The notes under the pieces: generated by a model
The model's input: the letters and a program-made list of their open reading frames with translations, nothing else
Database searches by the model: none
What the model was told of the DNA's origin: nothing
Shown here: piece by piece, positions 40,401-52,192 of the stretch
Numbering within the stretch: the stretch's first letter is position 1
Layout of the letters: each line of letters begins with the position of its first letter
NCBI GenBank assembly: GCA_911728455.2
Contig: OU452219.1
Span: 6,880,320-6,944,319, forward strand
DNA: 64,000 nt
DNA from: Marthasterias glacialis
Taxonomy: Eukaryota > Echinodermata > Asteroidea > Forcipulatida > Asteriidae
Reading direction: 5' to 3'
Translations under genes and position numbers: made by a program

Positions 40401-42665
40401 CACACGGGACCAACGGCTCTTCGTCCCATCCGAAGGACGAAGCAATAATGGTAAAGCGTCTTGCTTAAGGACAGCAATGAATTATGTAAACATTGTTAAA
40501 TTTGTCAAAATAATTACAGATAACAAAGCAGAAGCTTTTGCTTCTATTATGTTTGACTTTTTGTGGCATCCAAGTCAAAGTTAAAGTGCTGGGTTTAATT
40601 AGGTTATAGGTGTTATATTCAAATATTGACCAATGGCCGTGAAGCTTGAGGAGAGGCAAATCTTAATAATGCAAAAGTAATTTACGTCACGTGTATGTAC
40701 AATATTGATTAATTGAATGGAATTACATCAGTTGTGTCCACAGGGAAGAACCATTTCACTGTGGCTCGGTAGCCCAACCCAAAACATCGTAAGGTAGGCC
40801 TATGTGAACAAGAAAATCAAGGGTCTTGCGAACCACTATTTCACTGTGCTCGATTCTATGACAGGTTAGTCCTCGTCAGTGGCGTAACTAAGGGGGGGGG
40901 GGGCACGTGCCCCCCAACTGAAGTCCGTGTCCACCGGGCGCCCCCCATTTGAAATCTGGACGTTTGAGAATTACCAGAATAAAATGTTACATTTTATGAG
41001 CATTTACATAGCAATTTCGATGTTTTTGAAACTATTTTTATTTATTTACACACAAAACTGATGTATTTTGTTTTACGTCAAGACGTCAGAAAACACTGAA
41101 AAGAGGCTTGTTTATGAAAAATACAAACGGAAACTACATTTTTAAGTGCCACCCTAGGAAAATGGTGCACCCTCTTGTGCCCCCCTAAAATTTTACCCTA
41201 TAGTTACGGCGCTGATCCTCGTCCTATAGAAATTTAACTTGGTTGCTCACCGGCCATACTGAGTAGATCCAGATCATTGAGGAAGCTCTTTCACTGTGTG
41301 GAATATTCTTGGATATCCATACGATACCATCAATCATGACAATAGTCTGGACTAGGGTGATGACAGTAGCGAGTATCAAGCACGCCAAGCCACCGGGATT
41401 GTACTCAAAATCTGAAACATGACCAAAGAAACTAGTTTCCAAAATATGCCACATTCAAAAAGGAAGTACACATTTTCCTTTTGAATTTAATGAACTAATG
41501 CACAGGGTATATGCCCAAACAGTTAAAACTGTATTTACGACTTCCCTCGTCTGTTATGAGACTATAATTCATGAGAGTAAACCAATGCCACATTATGGCA
41601 CGATATTGATAGTGCTTTGATAAGGTTGTTCAATGTGTCTGTTTATTCCTGCATTATGTAAGACTTATTAACAAGTTATTTTGTAGAGATGAAGAATATT
41701 CTTTCAAACATATCATGCTCCTATAAGACAATTAGTAATGTTAATACTGTCAAGATGAGATACTGATGGGACCCAAAAGGTCAGGTGTTGGCTTAGTGGA
41801 CAAGGGTATCGTAACACCTGACCTTTAACCTTTATGGATCAATGTTGCTATAGTTTTCTGTCGCTGCAATCATTATGTTGAGTTCCCTTTCTTCCAGGTT
41901 AAGATCATCATGCTTGTTGTTATTGTTCGATTTGGCAAGCTTTGCGAAGGCATATGACCCATCACACGGTGTATTGGCATGTTTGTATTATAAGAGAAAT
42001 ACTTCATGAGAGTCCAGGACTCACTACCAATGGATGACATTCTTGATATGAATTTATGCTTCCCCCCATTTTGTGTCCCCGCCTCCTCTCCAACAAAACC
42101 ACACTACCGCGACATGTCAATGTCCACCCAAACAATTAAAGAGATAAAATTCGTCATGGTTTTTAGGGTTGAGTAAAATCTTTCCCATATAGCCAACTCG
42201 AGTTTTCCATCCACTTGGTCATCGAAAGACGGTTTTTGTTTTTGTCAGAGTTTTTGTACACGTTCACACTGGGCTTGTTTGGATTGCAGCAATCAAACCT
42301 AGTGGTCACGGTTTAGAGAAAACAACGACAAATGTGTTGTGTCAATTAATTGATTGTGTGTATATACATTCATATCTGGCTTACTTCGATTGGGACGATC
42401 GATATTATTAGCAACGATGATTTTCGGTGGTATGCCTATTCAAATGTTATTTTCTCGACATTGACAGTATTTCTGACATTGTCTCGAGGATTGGTATTTG
42501 TATAAACGTTTAATCAGCTTTCGATTGAACCCCCCCCCCCCCCCCGGGCCCCCAATAGTTACAAATCCTATACTTTGTATATATCAATAATCATAACTTA
42601 CACTCAAACAGTTCTTCGGCAGTTGGATCCGACGTACAGTTGAACATAATAACATCGTTACCCAT
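37470..42665 (-). CDS. Organic solute transporter alpha paralogue A (363 aa)
   Basis: It is a multi-pass membrane protein of the Solute_trans_a family. In vertebrates OST-alpha pairs with OST-beta to move bile acids and steroid conjugates across basolateral membranes. Exons in transcript order: 42665-42602, 41411-41251, 40120-40047, 39938-39768, 39020-38903, 38284-38035, 37723-37470. They sum to 1092 nt. The N-terminus MGNDVIMFNCTSDPTAEE has an N-glycosylation sequon (NCT). An eight-cysteine run (about residues 139-146, RPPC...CPE) is characteristic of OST-alpha and argues against TMEM184. Several hydrophobic segments follow, then a short Ser/Asn-rich tail ending SYGSVITV. The start is the first in-frame ATG of exon 1. 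No OST-beta is visible nearby. Confidence 0.93.
38510..38690. repeat. Poly-G repeat in OST-alpha A intron 5
   Basis: It has a 10-base G run, GCTTTTGATGTATCAAACC and TTTTGCCACACTG. It is a copy of the family at 17196-17385. Confidence 0.6.
39517..39757. pseudogene. Exon 6 fragment inserted between direct repeats in intron 4
   Basis: 39593-39688 is a copy, in the same orientation, of 38089-38184 inside exon 6, with one substitution. It is bracketed by two direct copies of a unit of about 70 bases (39517-39587 and 39687-39757, starting GGTCTAGAGAAGTTTAATCT), period 170 bases. The copy lacks splice sites and would not code. The right-hand unit ends 5 bases before the donor site of exon 4. Confidence 0.92.
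40170..40475 (-). mobile_element. Truncated tRNA-Leu SINE in OST-alpha A intron 2
   Basis: The body and tail match the copy at 29848-30265 (GTGCTGCGGC, CCGGGGCAAAC, GTCCCATCCGAAGGACGAAG). The tRNA-like head is missing after about 40475. Confidence 0.7.
40870..41218. repeat. CAGTGGCGTAACTA-ended repeat with poly-G
   Basis: The left end is GTCAGTGGCGTAACTAAGG followed by a 13-base G run. The right end is GCCCCCCTAAAATTTTACCC then TATAGTTACGGCGCTGA, a diverged inverted copy. Such ends are common in hAT-like non-autonomous elements. It lies in OST-alpha A intron 2, close to exon 2. Confidence 0.7.
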
Positions 42666-43093
42666 GTTGACCAGCGTGGTTTGGCAAACCAATGAACACC
42701 ACGTTTCATACACACTCGATGTCCATACTACATCATTTCTACCGATGAAACAGTTATACTGTTGATGACTTGTCCCCACACTCCCATGCTGCTTTACCCA
42801 AAGAAATTCCAGTTCAAGAAATCAGATCATGAAGCTCGATATATAAACTTAGCCTTTGTATTGTGTATTCTAACATTACAAGTTCTACTTTATCACGTTT
42901 AAGTATAATGAAACTCAGTCTTATGACGGGGCAAAGGGCATGTTTATCAATACACAGATACTTCAAAATGAACGTAACACGGATTATAAATCTGCATCCA
43001 GTATAAATTTATGTTAACACTCTAGTTTACATATTTAGTGTACAACTACGAATGGGCCCAATTTTATAGTTCACCTTAGCAGAACTTTAATAA

Positions 43094-43258
43094 GGGAATA
43101 AAGGTGTGATGAAGAGGTTTTTAACTATTGTTTAAAACCGATGAGGGGCCTGGTGGCCGATAATTGCCCTCGCCTTCGGCTCGGGCAATTATCGGCCACC
43201 AGGCCCCTCATCGGTTTTAAACAATAGTTAAAAACCTCTTCATCACACCTTTATTCCC
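43094..43258. repeat. Perfect 76-bp inverted repeat, 13-base spacer
   Basis: The left arm 43094-43169 (GGGAATAAAGGTGTGATGAA ...) and right arm 43183-43258 (... TTCATCACACCTTTATTCCC) are exact reverse complements as I read them. The spacer contains TTCG. No coding sequence is seen. It is flanked by family P-like sequence at the left (43050-43090). Confidence 0.93.
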
Positions 43259-43929
43259 ATTCATAAATGCCTTTCTGTCAAAAACATGCAAAAACCTTCA
43301 AAAATTGGGAACAAATCTGACAGTTTCTCAGCTCGACTCTGCGTTAAATTTTTATCCATATTTACGGGCCAATTCCTTGAATGGAAAGCCGATCTTCATG
43401 TCTCTGCAGCTGTTATAGGCACTTGATGCCCTCTCGGCCAACCAGAAACCCAACAGCTGGAAACACGCGTACATCTTTATTCTGATACAGGGGCTATATT
43501 TTCCGTTCGCAAGCTTGCCGGTTTTAAACACTTTTTACCGTGTTTATATCGCCCGTTTAAACATGGCCACGTGATGCCCTCTCGGCCAATCATAAACTGT
43601 CTCAGGTATTTATGAATTTAGCTTAACACATTAGCTTAGCAGGAGTTAGCAGGGATAAGTCAGAATCAAATTGCATGTCTGACTGTTTAGCATAAAATTT
43701 CTACGCTTTGAAAGTTTGTGTGCAAAAAACGGGCCCACTGTTAATTTTTTTTAACAGAAACTTCTTGAAACGTTTAGTTAAAAAACTGTTCAGCTATTTT
43801 GTCATAAACTTCACATTTTAAGGTTTATCAACAGTTTACGTAAGAAACTTAAAAATAAAAAGTAACTCATCGGTAATATTACAACAATTCGATCAATAAA
43901 TGGTATGATACACGGAATAATACAATCAC

Positions 43930-43930
<1 letters not shown>

Positions 43931-43996
<66 letters not shown>
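43931..43996. repeat. TGAT tetranucleotide microsatellite
   Basis: About 16 copies of TGAT between the two OST-alpha genes. The minus-strand reading frame through it (Ser-Ile-Asn-Gln repeats) is an artefact. Confidence 0.95.
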
Positions 43997-43998
<2 letters not shown>

Positions 43999-44991
43999 GT
44001 ACCTCAGTCATTCTCTTGCAAACTCTAACGTTGTGTATACTGTAAATAGTTTAAAATAACAAGCAAGGTAAATATAATTATCATCATTTACACAAATATT
44101 TTTTTCTATAAAGATACTTTTTGGATTTCAGAGTGACATACGCGAACAACTGATAATGTGACTAAATAAATTAAATTGTGTTGAATTTAATGAATAATTA
44201 GGCTACATATTCAATTATACGCGTGCTGAATAGGCTTATTGTGAATATAGAAACTATTTGTTGCTGAGATAAGTTATTTATAATGATAGCAATCATAATT
44301 GTTGTAGGCTAAGAAAAAATAATGTGAAGAGGACGCCACACAAAAATTACCGGTAAAACAAACTACAAAAACTCTACAAAGTACAGAGAATTCTTGCTAG
44401 ATATCGAACGGTTACACAGATAGTTTTTATACAATATTAATATTAGAATGTATTATCTAACCTGATATTATCAACTACTTGGTAATAAAATCATCCCATA
44501 ATACGCAGGCTTAAGCCTATGATGTCTAGGCCTTTTTAAAGTCTGCTTATTGTAAATATATCATGGTTCAATAAGCAACAACCACTGAGCTACCAAGTAC
44601 TTCAAAGTTATCTTTCAACTTCTTCTAACTGAAACTACGGAAATGTAGAGGGGACACAATTACTACTAAAAAAAATTAAAATAAAATTGGTCTCGCATCG
44701 TCGACTTATACTACTCTCGCCGCTGCGTTTTACTGACAAAAGAACACGACACTAAGTCCATGTTTTTAAACTTCTTAAAGAAAGTAAGTTCTCGCAGCAA
44801 GATACTAAATTTTCATCAGTTTTGGCCCTTTGACGCTCCCGTATCATCCCAATATAGGCGACGGTAGATGTTTCTGGTTTGTCTCTCGATTCAGTCCGTG
44901 AGAGTTATTTGTTTATCTTAAAATTGAGCGAATAGGTAGTTATGAACGTATTTAAGTGTTACCGGTATTTCTTACGACAAAATGGTCATCA

Positions 44992-44997
44992 TTTATT
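44992..44997 (-). terminator. Poly(A) signal of OST-alpha B
   Basis: The minus strand reads AATAAA 44 bases after the stop codon, giving a very short 3' UTR if used. Confidence 0.5.
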
Positions 44998-45041
44998 TGA
45001 GTAGGAAAGTCTAAGTGAAGCGCTCGTGGTTCCATCCTCAA

Positions 45042-46092
45042 TCACACTTCAATTACAGAACCATACCTTTTTGGCGTTTCATCCACACACCCAGTACTAT
45101 ATCTGCGCCTGCGCAGTGGAGTTTCCTCGTCAGGCTCTTCTTCAATGGCTTCGTCAGCTTCGCGGGCAACCTCAACCCCAGGGCTGATTCGACTCTCCAC
45201 CGCCTTTGTAATCATCCCTGTCATCAGTGCTTGCGACTTTTTGTCTCTATCGTACGTCGACTTGGCAGCGGCGGGACCACCACTTCTCCGCTTGTCCTGT
45301 AGTTTTGGTGGGATATAAAGGATGTTCCCTTTGAGCGTGCGTAGATACTTGATGCAGATTGGCTGGAAGACGAGGCTCCAGATGATCACCAGAAAGCAGG
45401 TCCAGACTGTAGATGAAGTAGTGACATTTGGAAAATGAAGTTTGTATGTCAGAAATGGTTTGGCCGTTCTCTTAGTAACTGTTTTTACCAGCATCGATCT
45501 GTGAACAGTGAGGGCGTACATTTTTAGGGATGGGTACTAAGTAATGATAGTACGTCAACAACTTACCCTCAACTCTTGCCTTATAGGGAAATGGATTTGC
45601 ACATGGTACAGCTATTATAGCGAAGTTGATGATGCTGGGTTGTAGATTTGTCATTAGGAGAGCGAACTGAACCACCAGAAACTTGGGTACGGTGGTGTAG
45701 TTCTCCAGACGAGGCTTGGATGCCTGGTGTATGGTACCCAGGACCTGCATTGCGGTCAGCGTGCTTATCATGGTGAGGAGGGTGATCCACAGGCCCGGAA
45801 GACGGTAATTCTGTTTAGTCAATACAAGGCAAAGGTCATCGATCCGGGAAAATATTAACTATTGATTAGATAACAATAATAATCGACGATGGTTATAAAA
45901 GTTGAATGGTAATACTGTTGCTAAGTTGGTGCACTTATTAATGAATTTTCTACAAATAGAAGGATGCCTCCTGTACCTTGAAGGCTTGGGCCTTTTCCCT
46001 CATTATCAAATTTCATCAGGATTACCTAATTATTACGATTATTCATTTCGTTTCATTTGTTGTTGCTGTTTCTGCTGCAGCCGTTCGTTGTA

Positions 46093-46147
<55 letters not shown>

Positions 46148-49100
46148 ATTGTTGTTGTTGTTGTTACAGAATGAGAGCAATGCAAGCTATTTATTGACAG
46201 TAGACTCAGATATACACCAGAAACGATTTGCTACGATCATCATCCCAAAGAAGAAACAAAAACTTGCCAATTTTGACTTTAATAAAAACAAATCTAGGTT
46301 ATCAACCAAAATGCCAGGCAAACAAACGAATTCTCCAAGCAATATTTTCAATTAAACAACAGTTTATACTTGTTTTCTCACGGCAAGAAAGTGGAGCATC
46401 GATCATTCATGTACCGTAAATTAAGATTACCGTTATTTGGTTTGTTGGTATTGTTCCATCAATAACGAACATTTGAGTCAGAAACAACAGGGCTGGTCTG
46501 ACCACTGCAATCTGCATGACTAACATCTCCAGTCTGATGTACTGCTTCCTGAACAAAGAAAAAGAAAGGTAAAGAAGGATACCTAAGCAGAATATGTATG
46601 ACGTTTTATAAAGTACACTGTTATTAATCAGTAATTTTATTGAAAACACTGGTGCCAAAAAATAACCGTTAAACTTATTATGGGTAGTCTGCCGTTTTAA
46701 AAATCTACACCATGCACAAGAACGCTTTTCGTTATATAATCTGGTATAAAGATGCGCAAATGCCATTCAATTCGGTTATTGTGGTCTAACAATCACATAC
46801 GATTCCCGTATTAATGTGCATTTTTTTTTAAAAAGTCCTCTCCCCTGAGCCTCCCGAAAAGCCAAAAAGGGAGCATTAACAACATTGAAATGGTATGAGG
46901 GTGGGGAGTGGGGTTGCACTGTCCCAAAACCTGGTATTTGGTATCGGTGTTTTTATTTTGTGTTTCAGTTTTTCAATCTGGTCCTTGCATAATTATTAGA
47001 GAACACTTCCTTCACCGAATGGTTTTGTGATTGGTCGACTCTCAAGTGACCCTTTTCGGGACCCAAAGGAAATAGGTATCAATCGATATCCACTGCCCAC
47101 GTAAATTGTACAGAGTCATAAACTTCAGCAATTTACCCTGCCCTAAGCGAAGCCTAAGGTCAAAAATATTGTGAAATGGAGATGGACGAGGCACTTAGTA
47201 AGAAGGCAGGACAACAGATCAACCTATAGACCCACAGAATGGCAACCAGAAGGAGAAGAAGACAGGCAGGAGAAGAAGACAAAAGAGAGACGGAGAGATA
47301 AAAATCACCACGGAATAAACACGGCAACATGGAGTTGAGTGACAACAGATGGACAAAGAGACTCACAAAACGGTAACCAAGGACAGGCAGGAAAAGAAAA
47401 GGAAGTCAACAAAAGGAGACTTAGAGATGAAATCACTAAATATGACAGCGCGGCAGCATGGAGATGAGTGAAAAATGACAGAAGAGAATGGAAAGTGTTG
47501 GAGGAGGACTTCATCCAACAAAATATGCACACATCCTGATGATGATAATGACGACGTTTGAAGCCTCCTACGTGTGAAACGAATGCATATACTAATCGAA
47601 GTTAACATAATGGAAAATTAGTATTTTGTATTGAACGCTTATTTGTTTATTTATTCATTTATTCAGGCTTTAAATATATGCAAGACATAAACAGGACAAT
47701 TACAAACAAAAGCAACACCAAATCACTACATCCAAAAGGACAATCCATTTTTAAATAGTAACTTAGATTAAAAAAAAAAGACAATGTAAAAAAATTTAAA
47801 AAATTGAAATAAGACAATATCAATATCCCAACAGATGACAGCTCCGTAAAAACAATAAACGAAAAAACAACATAAACAAGTGGCATCAATCGCCAGCTGT
47901 CTTAAGGAGGTTAAACATTCTAAATAAAACGGAAATAAATGAAAACAAAACATCTAATCGAGGGGGAATGTGGGCAAAGGTAATTAAAAAAAATAATCCA
48001 GGGGACAGACGAAATTTGCTTCAGGAAAAAGGCTTTAATTATGAAACGTTTTTTTTCTTACTTCTTGAGGACACGTGAGTATAATTTCTCCGGGCAGCAG
48101 CAGCAACAGCAGCAACATGGCGGCCGGTTGTACCTTACCGGGAAGTCTTTCATCTTACCAATCATCGCATCTGCACCTCCGAAATAATCCACCATCAGGT
48201 TCAGATAGTTGTAGATCGTGGGAAATAAAAACCTGACCAAGTGTTGAAAGAAATAAATCAACAAACTGCCGAATCCCATGTCACTGCTTAATCCCATCAG
48301 TCTGCGCTTATGCTCCCCAGTAGACACTCTAAAATCTCCTGGGTCAGAATTGACCCGGATTCCGGGTGCCAGGGGGCCTGACCCGTGCTTGGGTCAGGCT
48401 GACCCGGAAACTGGTTAAAAATGGGGGATTTTGCCCCAGTTTGACACAGATTTGGGTCTTCTTGACACAGAATCTTGGTCAGTTTCAGACCCGGGAGTGT
48501 TTTTCTTTAGATTGTACAGGTCTGTAGTATCACGCGCTTTTTACGGGTCAATATAACCACAGCAATCGTTGGTAAGCTTGTTGCGCCATAAAATTTGGCG
48601 TGAATGTAAAATACTAGGGCCTGATTTCTGCTTAAAAGAAACAGAAATCGTTCTCTATTTTTTTTTATATACATTGCTAAGCAAAAATCAACGTGAAACT
48701 AGCCACAAGCAATACATATCACATGAACATGTTTGGCTGGTAACCTGGTTCAGCTTAGTGTGATTTTATTATTTTGCAATGCAGCAGAGTCTTGACCTGG
48801 AACCACTCAAACTATCGTGACAAAAAGGATGTCAGAATATCTATTAAATTACAGACATTACCCGACGGCCATTTTCGTGGCACGAAAGATCATGTACATG
48901 TTCATGTACACATGTACAACGTGAAACAAGTCGCCTTTCTCATAGACTGGTTCCTGGTCCCTACATTGTCTCTTTTGACTGTATAATAGGGACCGGTAGT
49001 TACTACCGATATGGCGCTTTTGATTGGCCCTCGATTGCGCGGGCGCAGTAATAATTTTCTAGGTTTAGAGATGACGTTGGCTATGCTCGTGACGTGTGCA

Positions 49101-51394
49101 TGTTGTTGTTTGAGACTAGCACACAAGAAGTCATGTGTATCGTAACCCCCGGACATAGTGAAGCAACCTTCAACATTAAAATTCAAGCTAACCTTAGAAG
49201 AACATCGTCTGCACGATGGGAGATTCTGAGATTCTATGTCCGTCATGTTTTGTGTGTAAAGGTTGCATTGCATTATGGGATTACGTAGACCTGTATTCTA
49301 ATTAGCATATACCTGGCAGATTTCTGCCAGGTATATGCTAATTTTCATTACCCGCTACTCGGTGGCACCCGGGGTCATGTGCCCCCGTGACACCGAGTGC
49401 AAGAGACAACGTTCTTCTTGAACGCGGGATCGCACAGTGCAAGATTAGTAATGTTTAGTCCCTTGCATCGAAATTGATGCGTTAACTGCACTTTTCTTTG
49501 GCTGAATTGTTTTCATTGTTTCACATTAACATGGAAATCCATTGATTAAAACTTACAAATTGGCAGCGGCAATTGATAGAAGAGCTGCTTTAGGTAAATA
49601 TATACCGAACAGTGAGACGATGCAGATCACCTGGAATAAAAATGGATTGGGGGTGGGTGGGGGTAGGGATTACAAATTACTTGTCATTCAAAAATTAACT
49701 TTACAACCAACAATTTAGTTAATTGCTTTGATTTGTGTTTGGGAGAAAATGGTGTTGACCAAAAATGCACAAACGGATATATGGTATTGCCTTTTGAAGA
49801 ATATTGATTGTTTTCGAACATTATTGATTAATATGTAAAATTGATTGAGGGTAATCGGTATAGGAAAAAGAAAATAAATACAAACATTCGATTTAGTGAA
49901 TAAAGATTTGTTTCGGACAATAGTGGTTCGTTGCTCACCGGCCATAATGAGTAGATCCAGATCATTGAGGAAGCTCTTTCACTGTGTGGAATATTCTTGG
50001 ATATCCATACGATACCATCAATCATGACAATAGTCTGGACTAGGGTGATGACAGTAGCGAGTATCAAGCACGCCAAGCCACCGGGATTGTACTCAAAATC
50101 TGCAACATACGAGACTTTCACACTGTGAATTTATCTCTTTTCTGAGTATCAGTTCAGTTTATTTCCACGGTATCGAAATCAAAGACAATGTTAATGGAAA
50201 GTGAAAAGAGATATAATTATTTGATAAGGCTGAAATAAAGAACAAGACTAGTAGGACAAATTTATGAAACTGTGGAAGGACCCGTTGGCTATAAGGAAAC
50301 CATAAGGATATGGGCCTCTGAGCATGCGTGTGTATTGAGCTGAGATGCATTGTTAAAGGTTATGGGCAAGACGCTGAGTAGGAAAAAATGGCCACTGAAG
50401 CACAGGTGACCAGGTAGGACTCAATGCACCAGCTGCTAACAATGAAAGTAATTATCTAACGCACGACAGTCACAACAAACGACAAATAACGACAGGTTGA
50501 TTGATGCAAATCAAACTTATTGTCAATTTGTTTTCCATTGTAGGAACTTGAGTTTCTGTTTACTTTAATTATTGTATTGTTTCAGTTCTTTGAAAAATAC
50601 AATATTGACCCAATTCACCTAACGTCATCATCACAATAAACTTGGTTGCGCCATTTTGGTGGTCAATGTCACTGAGTGAAGTGCGCATTTTAGGAGACAC
50701 GGCGTTTACAATCATGTAAACCTATTGACCACCAAAATGGTGAGCGTGGCACAGTCGGCGCGTGTGACGTGCGTGAAAGGGGTCAATACCAGCAGAGGCC
50801 GTCCAGAGCAAAAAAAAACTGTCGTCGAAAAAGATGTGCCCTCCGAGACCTCACTCATTTTAAACAATATAAATCGATAATACAGAATAGGCCTATATGG
50901 AAAACTAAAAATGAAATTTTAGGTTCAAAGTATATAAAAATGGCAACTAAAAGACTATGCTACATAATACGACGGTACTAAAAACCATTCAAAGCAAAAC
51001 AAAAGTTGAAACAATTTTCACGGAAACTGAAATAATAAAAAAAAATCCACTGAAGGCAAGAAAAATAATTTGTAAATAAAAAGATGGCTGACACAAGGTC
51101 ATAACAGCATTTTCTGAAGGCTTGTGTGTGGAAAAATTAATGTTGTCGTACTTATTATGTACAAACTTAACATTCAAAGAGCTATAAAAAAACAGAGGTA
51201 TAAAATGCCTTTCTCATTATAATCTAAAACATAAACTTCTTCGATGCAGCGAATGTCTTTTATACATTATAATCCAACACGCTTTGAATTATTCTGAAAC
51301 TAAAGTGCAACTTACATTGAAACATCTCAGCGGCCGTGGGGTTTGTAGTACAGTTGAATTCCATGTGGGTTCGTGTCGAATTGACCTCGTCCAT
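45042..51394 (-). CDS. Organic solute transporter alpha paralogue B (403 aa)
   Basis: Same family and exon plan as the copy at 37470-42665. Exons in transcript order: 51394-51316, 50099-49939, 49630-49557, 48232-48062, 46548-46431, 45810-45567, 45406-45042, total 1212 nt, all GT-AG with the same phases as copy A. The N-terminus MDEVNSTRTHMEFNCTTNPT carries sequons. The eight-cysteine run is at about residues 144-151. Membrane segments include GLACLILATVITLVQTIVMI, MQIAVVRPALLFLTQMFVI and VWTCFLVIIWSLVFQPICI. The last exon has a long charged tail (IEEEPDEETPLRRRRYSTG) absent from copy A, ending KRYGSVIEV. Both copies end in a related SYGSV/RYGSV-type motif. Copy B lies upstream of A in the direction of transcription. 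Confidence 0.93.
46092..46166. repeat. TTG trinucleotide microsatellite
   Basis: About 25 copies of TTG with one interruption in OST-alpha B intron 5. It reads as CAA on the transcribed strand. Poly-Val and poly-Leu open frames across it are artefacts. Confidence 0.95.
47174..47539 (+). mobile_element. Decayed LINE reverse transcriptase C-terminus with internal duplication
   Basis: One plus-strand frame reads WTRHLVRRQDNRSTYRPTEW, later KRRLRDEITKYDSAAAWR and DRREWKVLEEDFIQQ, with two in-frame stops. This is the familiar RT C-terminal pattern W-x-GH-x-R-R ... W-R-DE-I ... W-x-x-(M/L)EE-(A/D)F-I-x-QQ of RTE/Jockey-type LINEs. The W-R-D segment occurs twice, about 165 bases apart. It lies in OST-alpha B intron 4. 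Confidence 0.65.
48326..48505. repeat. GACCCGG-rich inverted repeat
   Basis: CTCCTGGGTCAGAATTGACC near the left and GTTTCAGACCCGGGAGTG at the right form inverted ends. TGACCCGG or GGGTCA words recur several times between them. It lies in OST-alpha B intron 3, next to exon 4. Confidence 0.55.
49297..49402. repeat. Two adjacent hairpins in OST-alpha B intron 3
   Basis: AATTAGCATATACCTGGCAG (about 49300-49319) is mirrored by CTGCCAGGTATATGCTAATT (about 49324-49343). A second weaker hairpin follows (ACTCGGTGGCACC ... GTGACACCGAGT, 49357-49400). Confidence 0.8.
50605..50788. repeat. Family Q foldback repeat (OST-alpha B intron 1)
   Basis: It runs from TTGACCCAATTCACCTAACG to GTGAAAGGGGTCAATACC, with GTGCGCATTTTAGGAGACAC inside. 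Confidence 0.7.
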
Positions 51395-52138
51395 AGCTTT
51401 GGTTAATTTCTTTCTTTTTTTATCACAACAGGAGAAATAATACACGTCTCTATATCACACCCTATTCAACTCTAATTAATTAGGGTTCCAACAAGTGAAA
51501 GACGATCATTAGCTCGAGCAAAGACAACAGAAGAAACTCTGCCGATTCTCTTAAAACAAACTAGAATAATGTGTCTCTTTTTTAAACTGAGAAGCGGAAG
51601 ACTCGGGACTTTGCCTGGCGTATTGATAACGTCGAGCAAACAATGCAGTTACCGTGCACCTTGGAATCAAAATGGCCATGTTTGCTTGAGAACTATTTTT
51701 GTATTAGGCCTACTTTTGTGAGACAAGATATTTGCCTGGAACTGAATGCAAACTTTATGTTGTGTAACGACTGCTAGAGTGTTTTTTTTTCCAAAAGTCA
51801 GTTTGTGCAAATAGATACTTTTTGTATAGCTGGAGTGCTTGGCTTATCTCGCGGTTTGTTTGTAGGGCCAAGTGCAAAGTTCGGGGACTAAATAAATCAC
51901 AAACGCCAACGTCACACTTTAGCCCTGTCGAACTCAAAACAATCTTAAAATAATGATGAATTACATTCGGAAAGAGCGCGACGTTTAGCGCATGTCAGTG
52001 ACGTAGCTAGACATTTTTTTCCGGGGATAGAGGTCAAACAAACCTCGACTGTGCGCACAATTTTATTTACTGATAAACGACAAGGGAAAATGACTTGGTA
52101 AATTTTAATTCAATTTTAGGTGAACCCAAAAAATTGAC

Positions 52139-52192
52139 TAGAACGGGATTTCTGCGACCTCCGGAGGTCGCAGGTTCAAATCTCGTTCTAGT
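52139..52192. repeat. tRNA-like 3' half folded back on itself
   Basis: CTAGAACGGGATTT and AAATCTCGTTCTAG flank the exact palindrome CTGCGACCTC-CGGAGGTCGCAG. The right half has a B-box-like GGTTCAAATCTC. It is a hairpin made from a tRNA-like T-arm/acceptor sequence and cannot form a normal tRNA. Confidence 0.7.

Larger units (their letters stand above)
42666..45041. other. Interval between the two OST-alpha genes
   Basis: No further gene is seen. It must contain the promoter of copy A. It holds the perfect inverted repeat (43094-43258), related AT-rich repeat sequence to about 43620, a TGAT microsatellite (43931-43996) and the 3' UTR of copy B. Confidence 0.6.

Noticed and set aside
43811..44011. 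Ser-Ile-Asn-Gln repeat protein
   Set aside because: Artefact of the TGAT microsatellite.
45902..46355. Poly-valine and poly-leucine open frames
   Set aside because: They are translations of the TTG microsatellite.
37470..51394. TMEM184 as the identity of the two transporters
   Set aside because: Same superfamily, but the eight-cysteine run after the third membrane region and the N-terminal pattern fit OST-alpha better.
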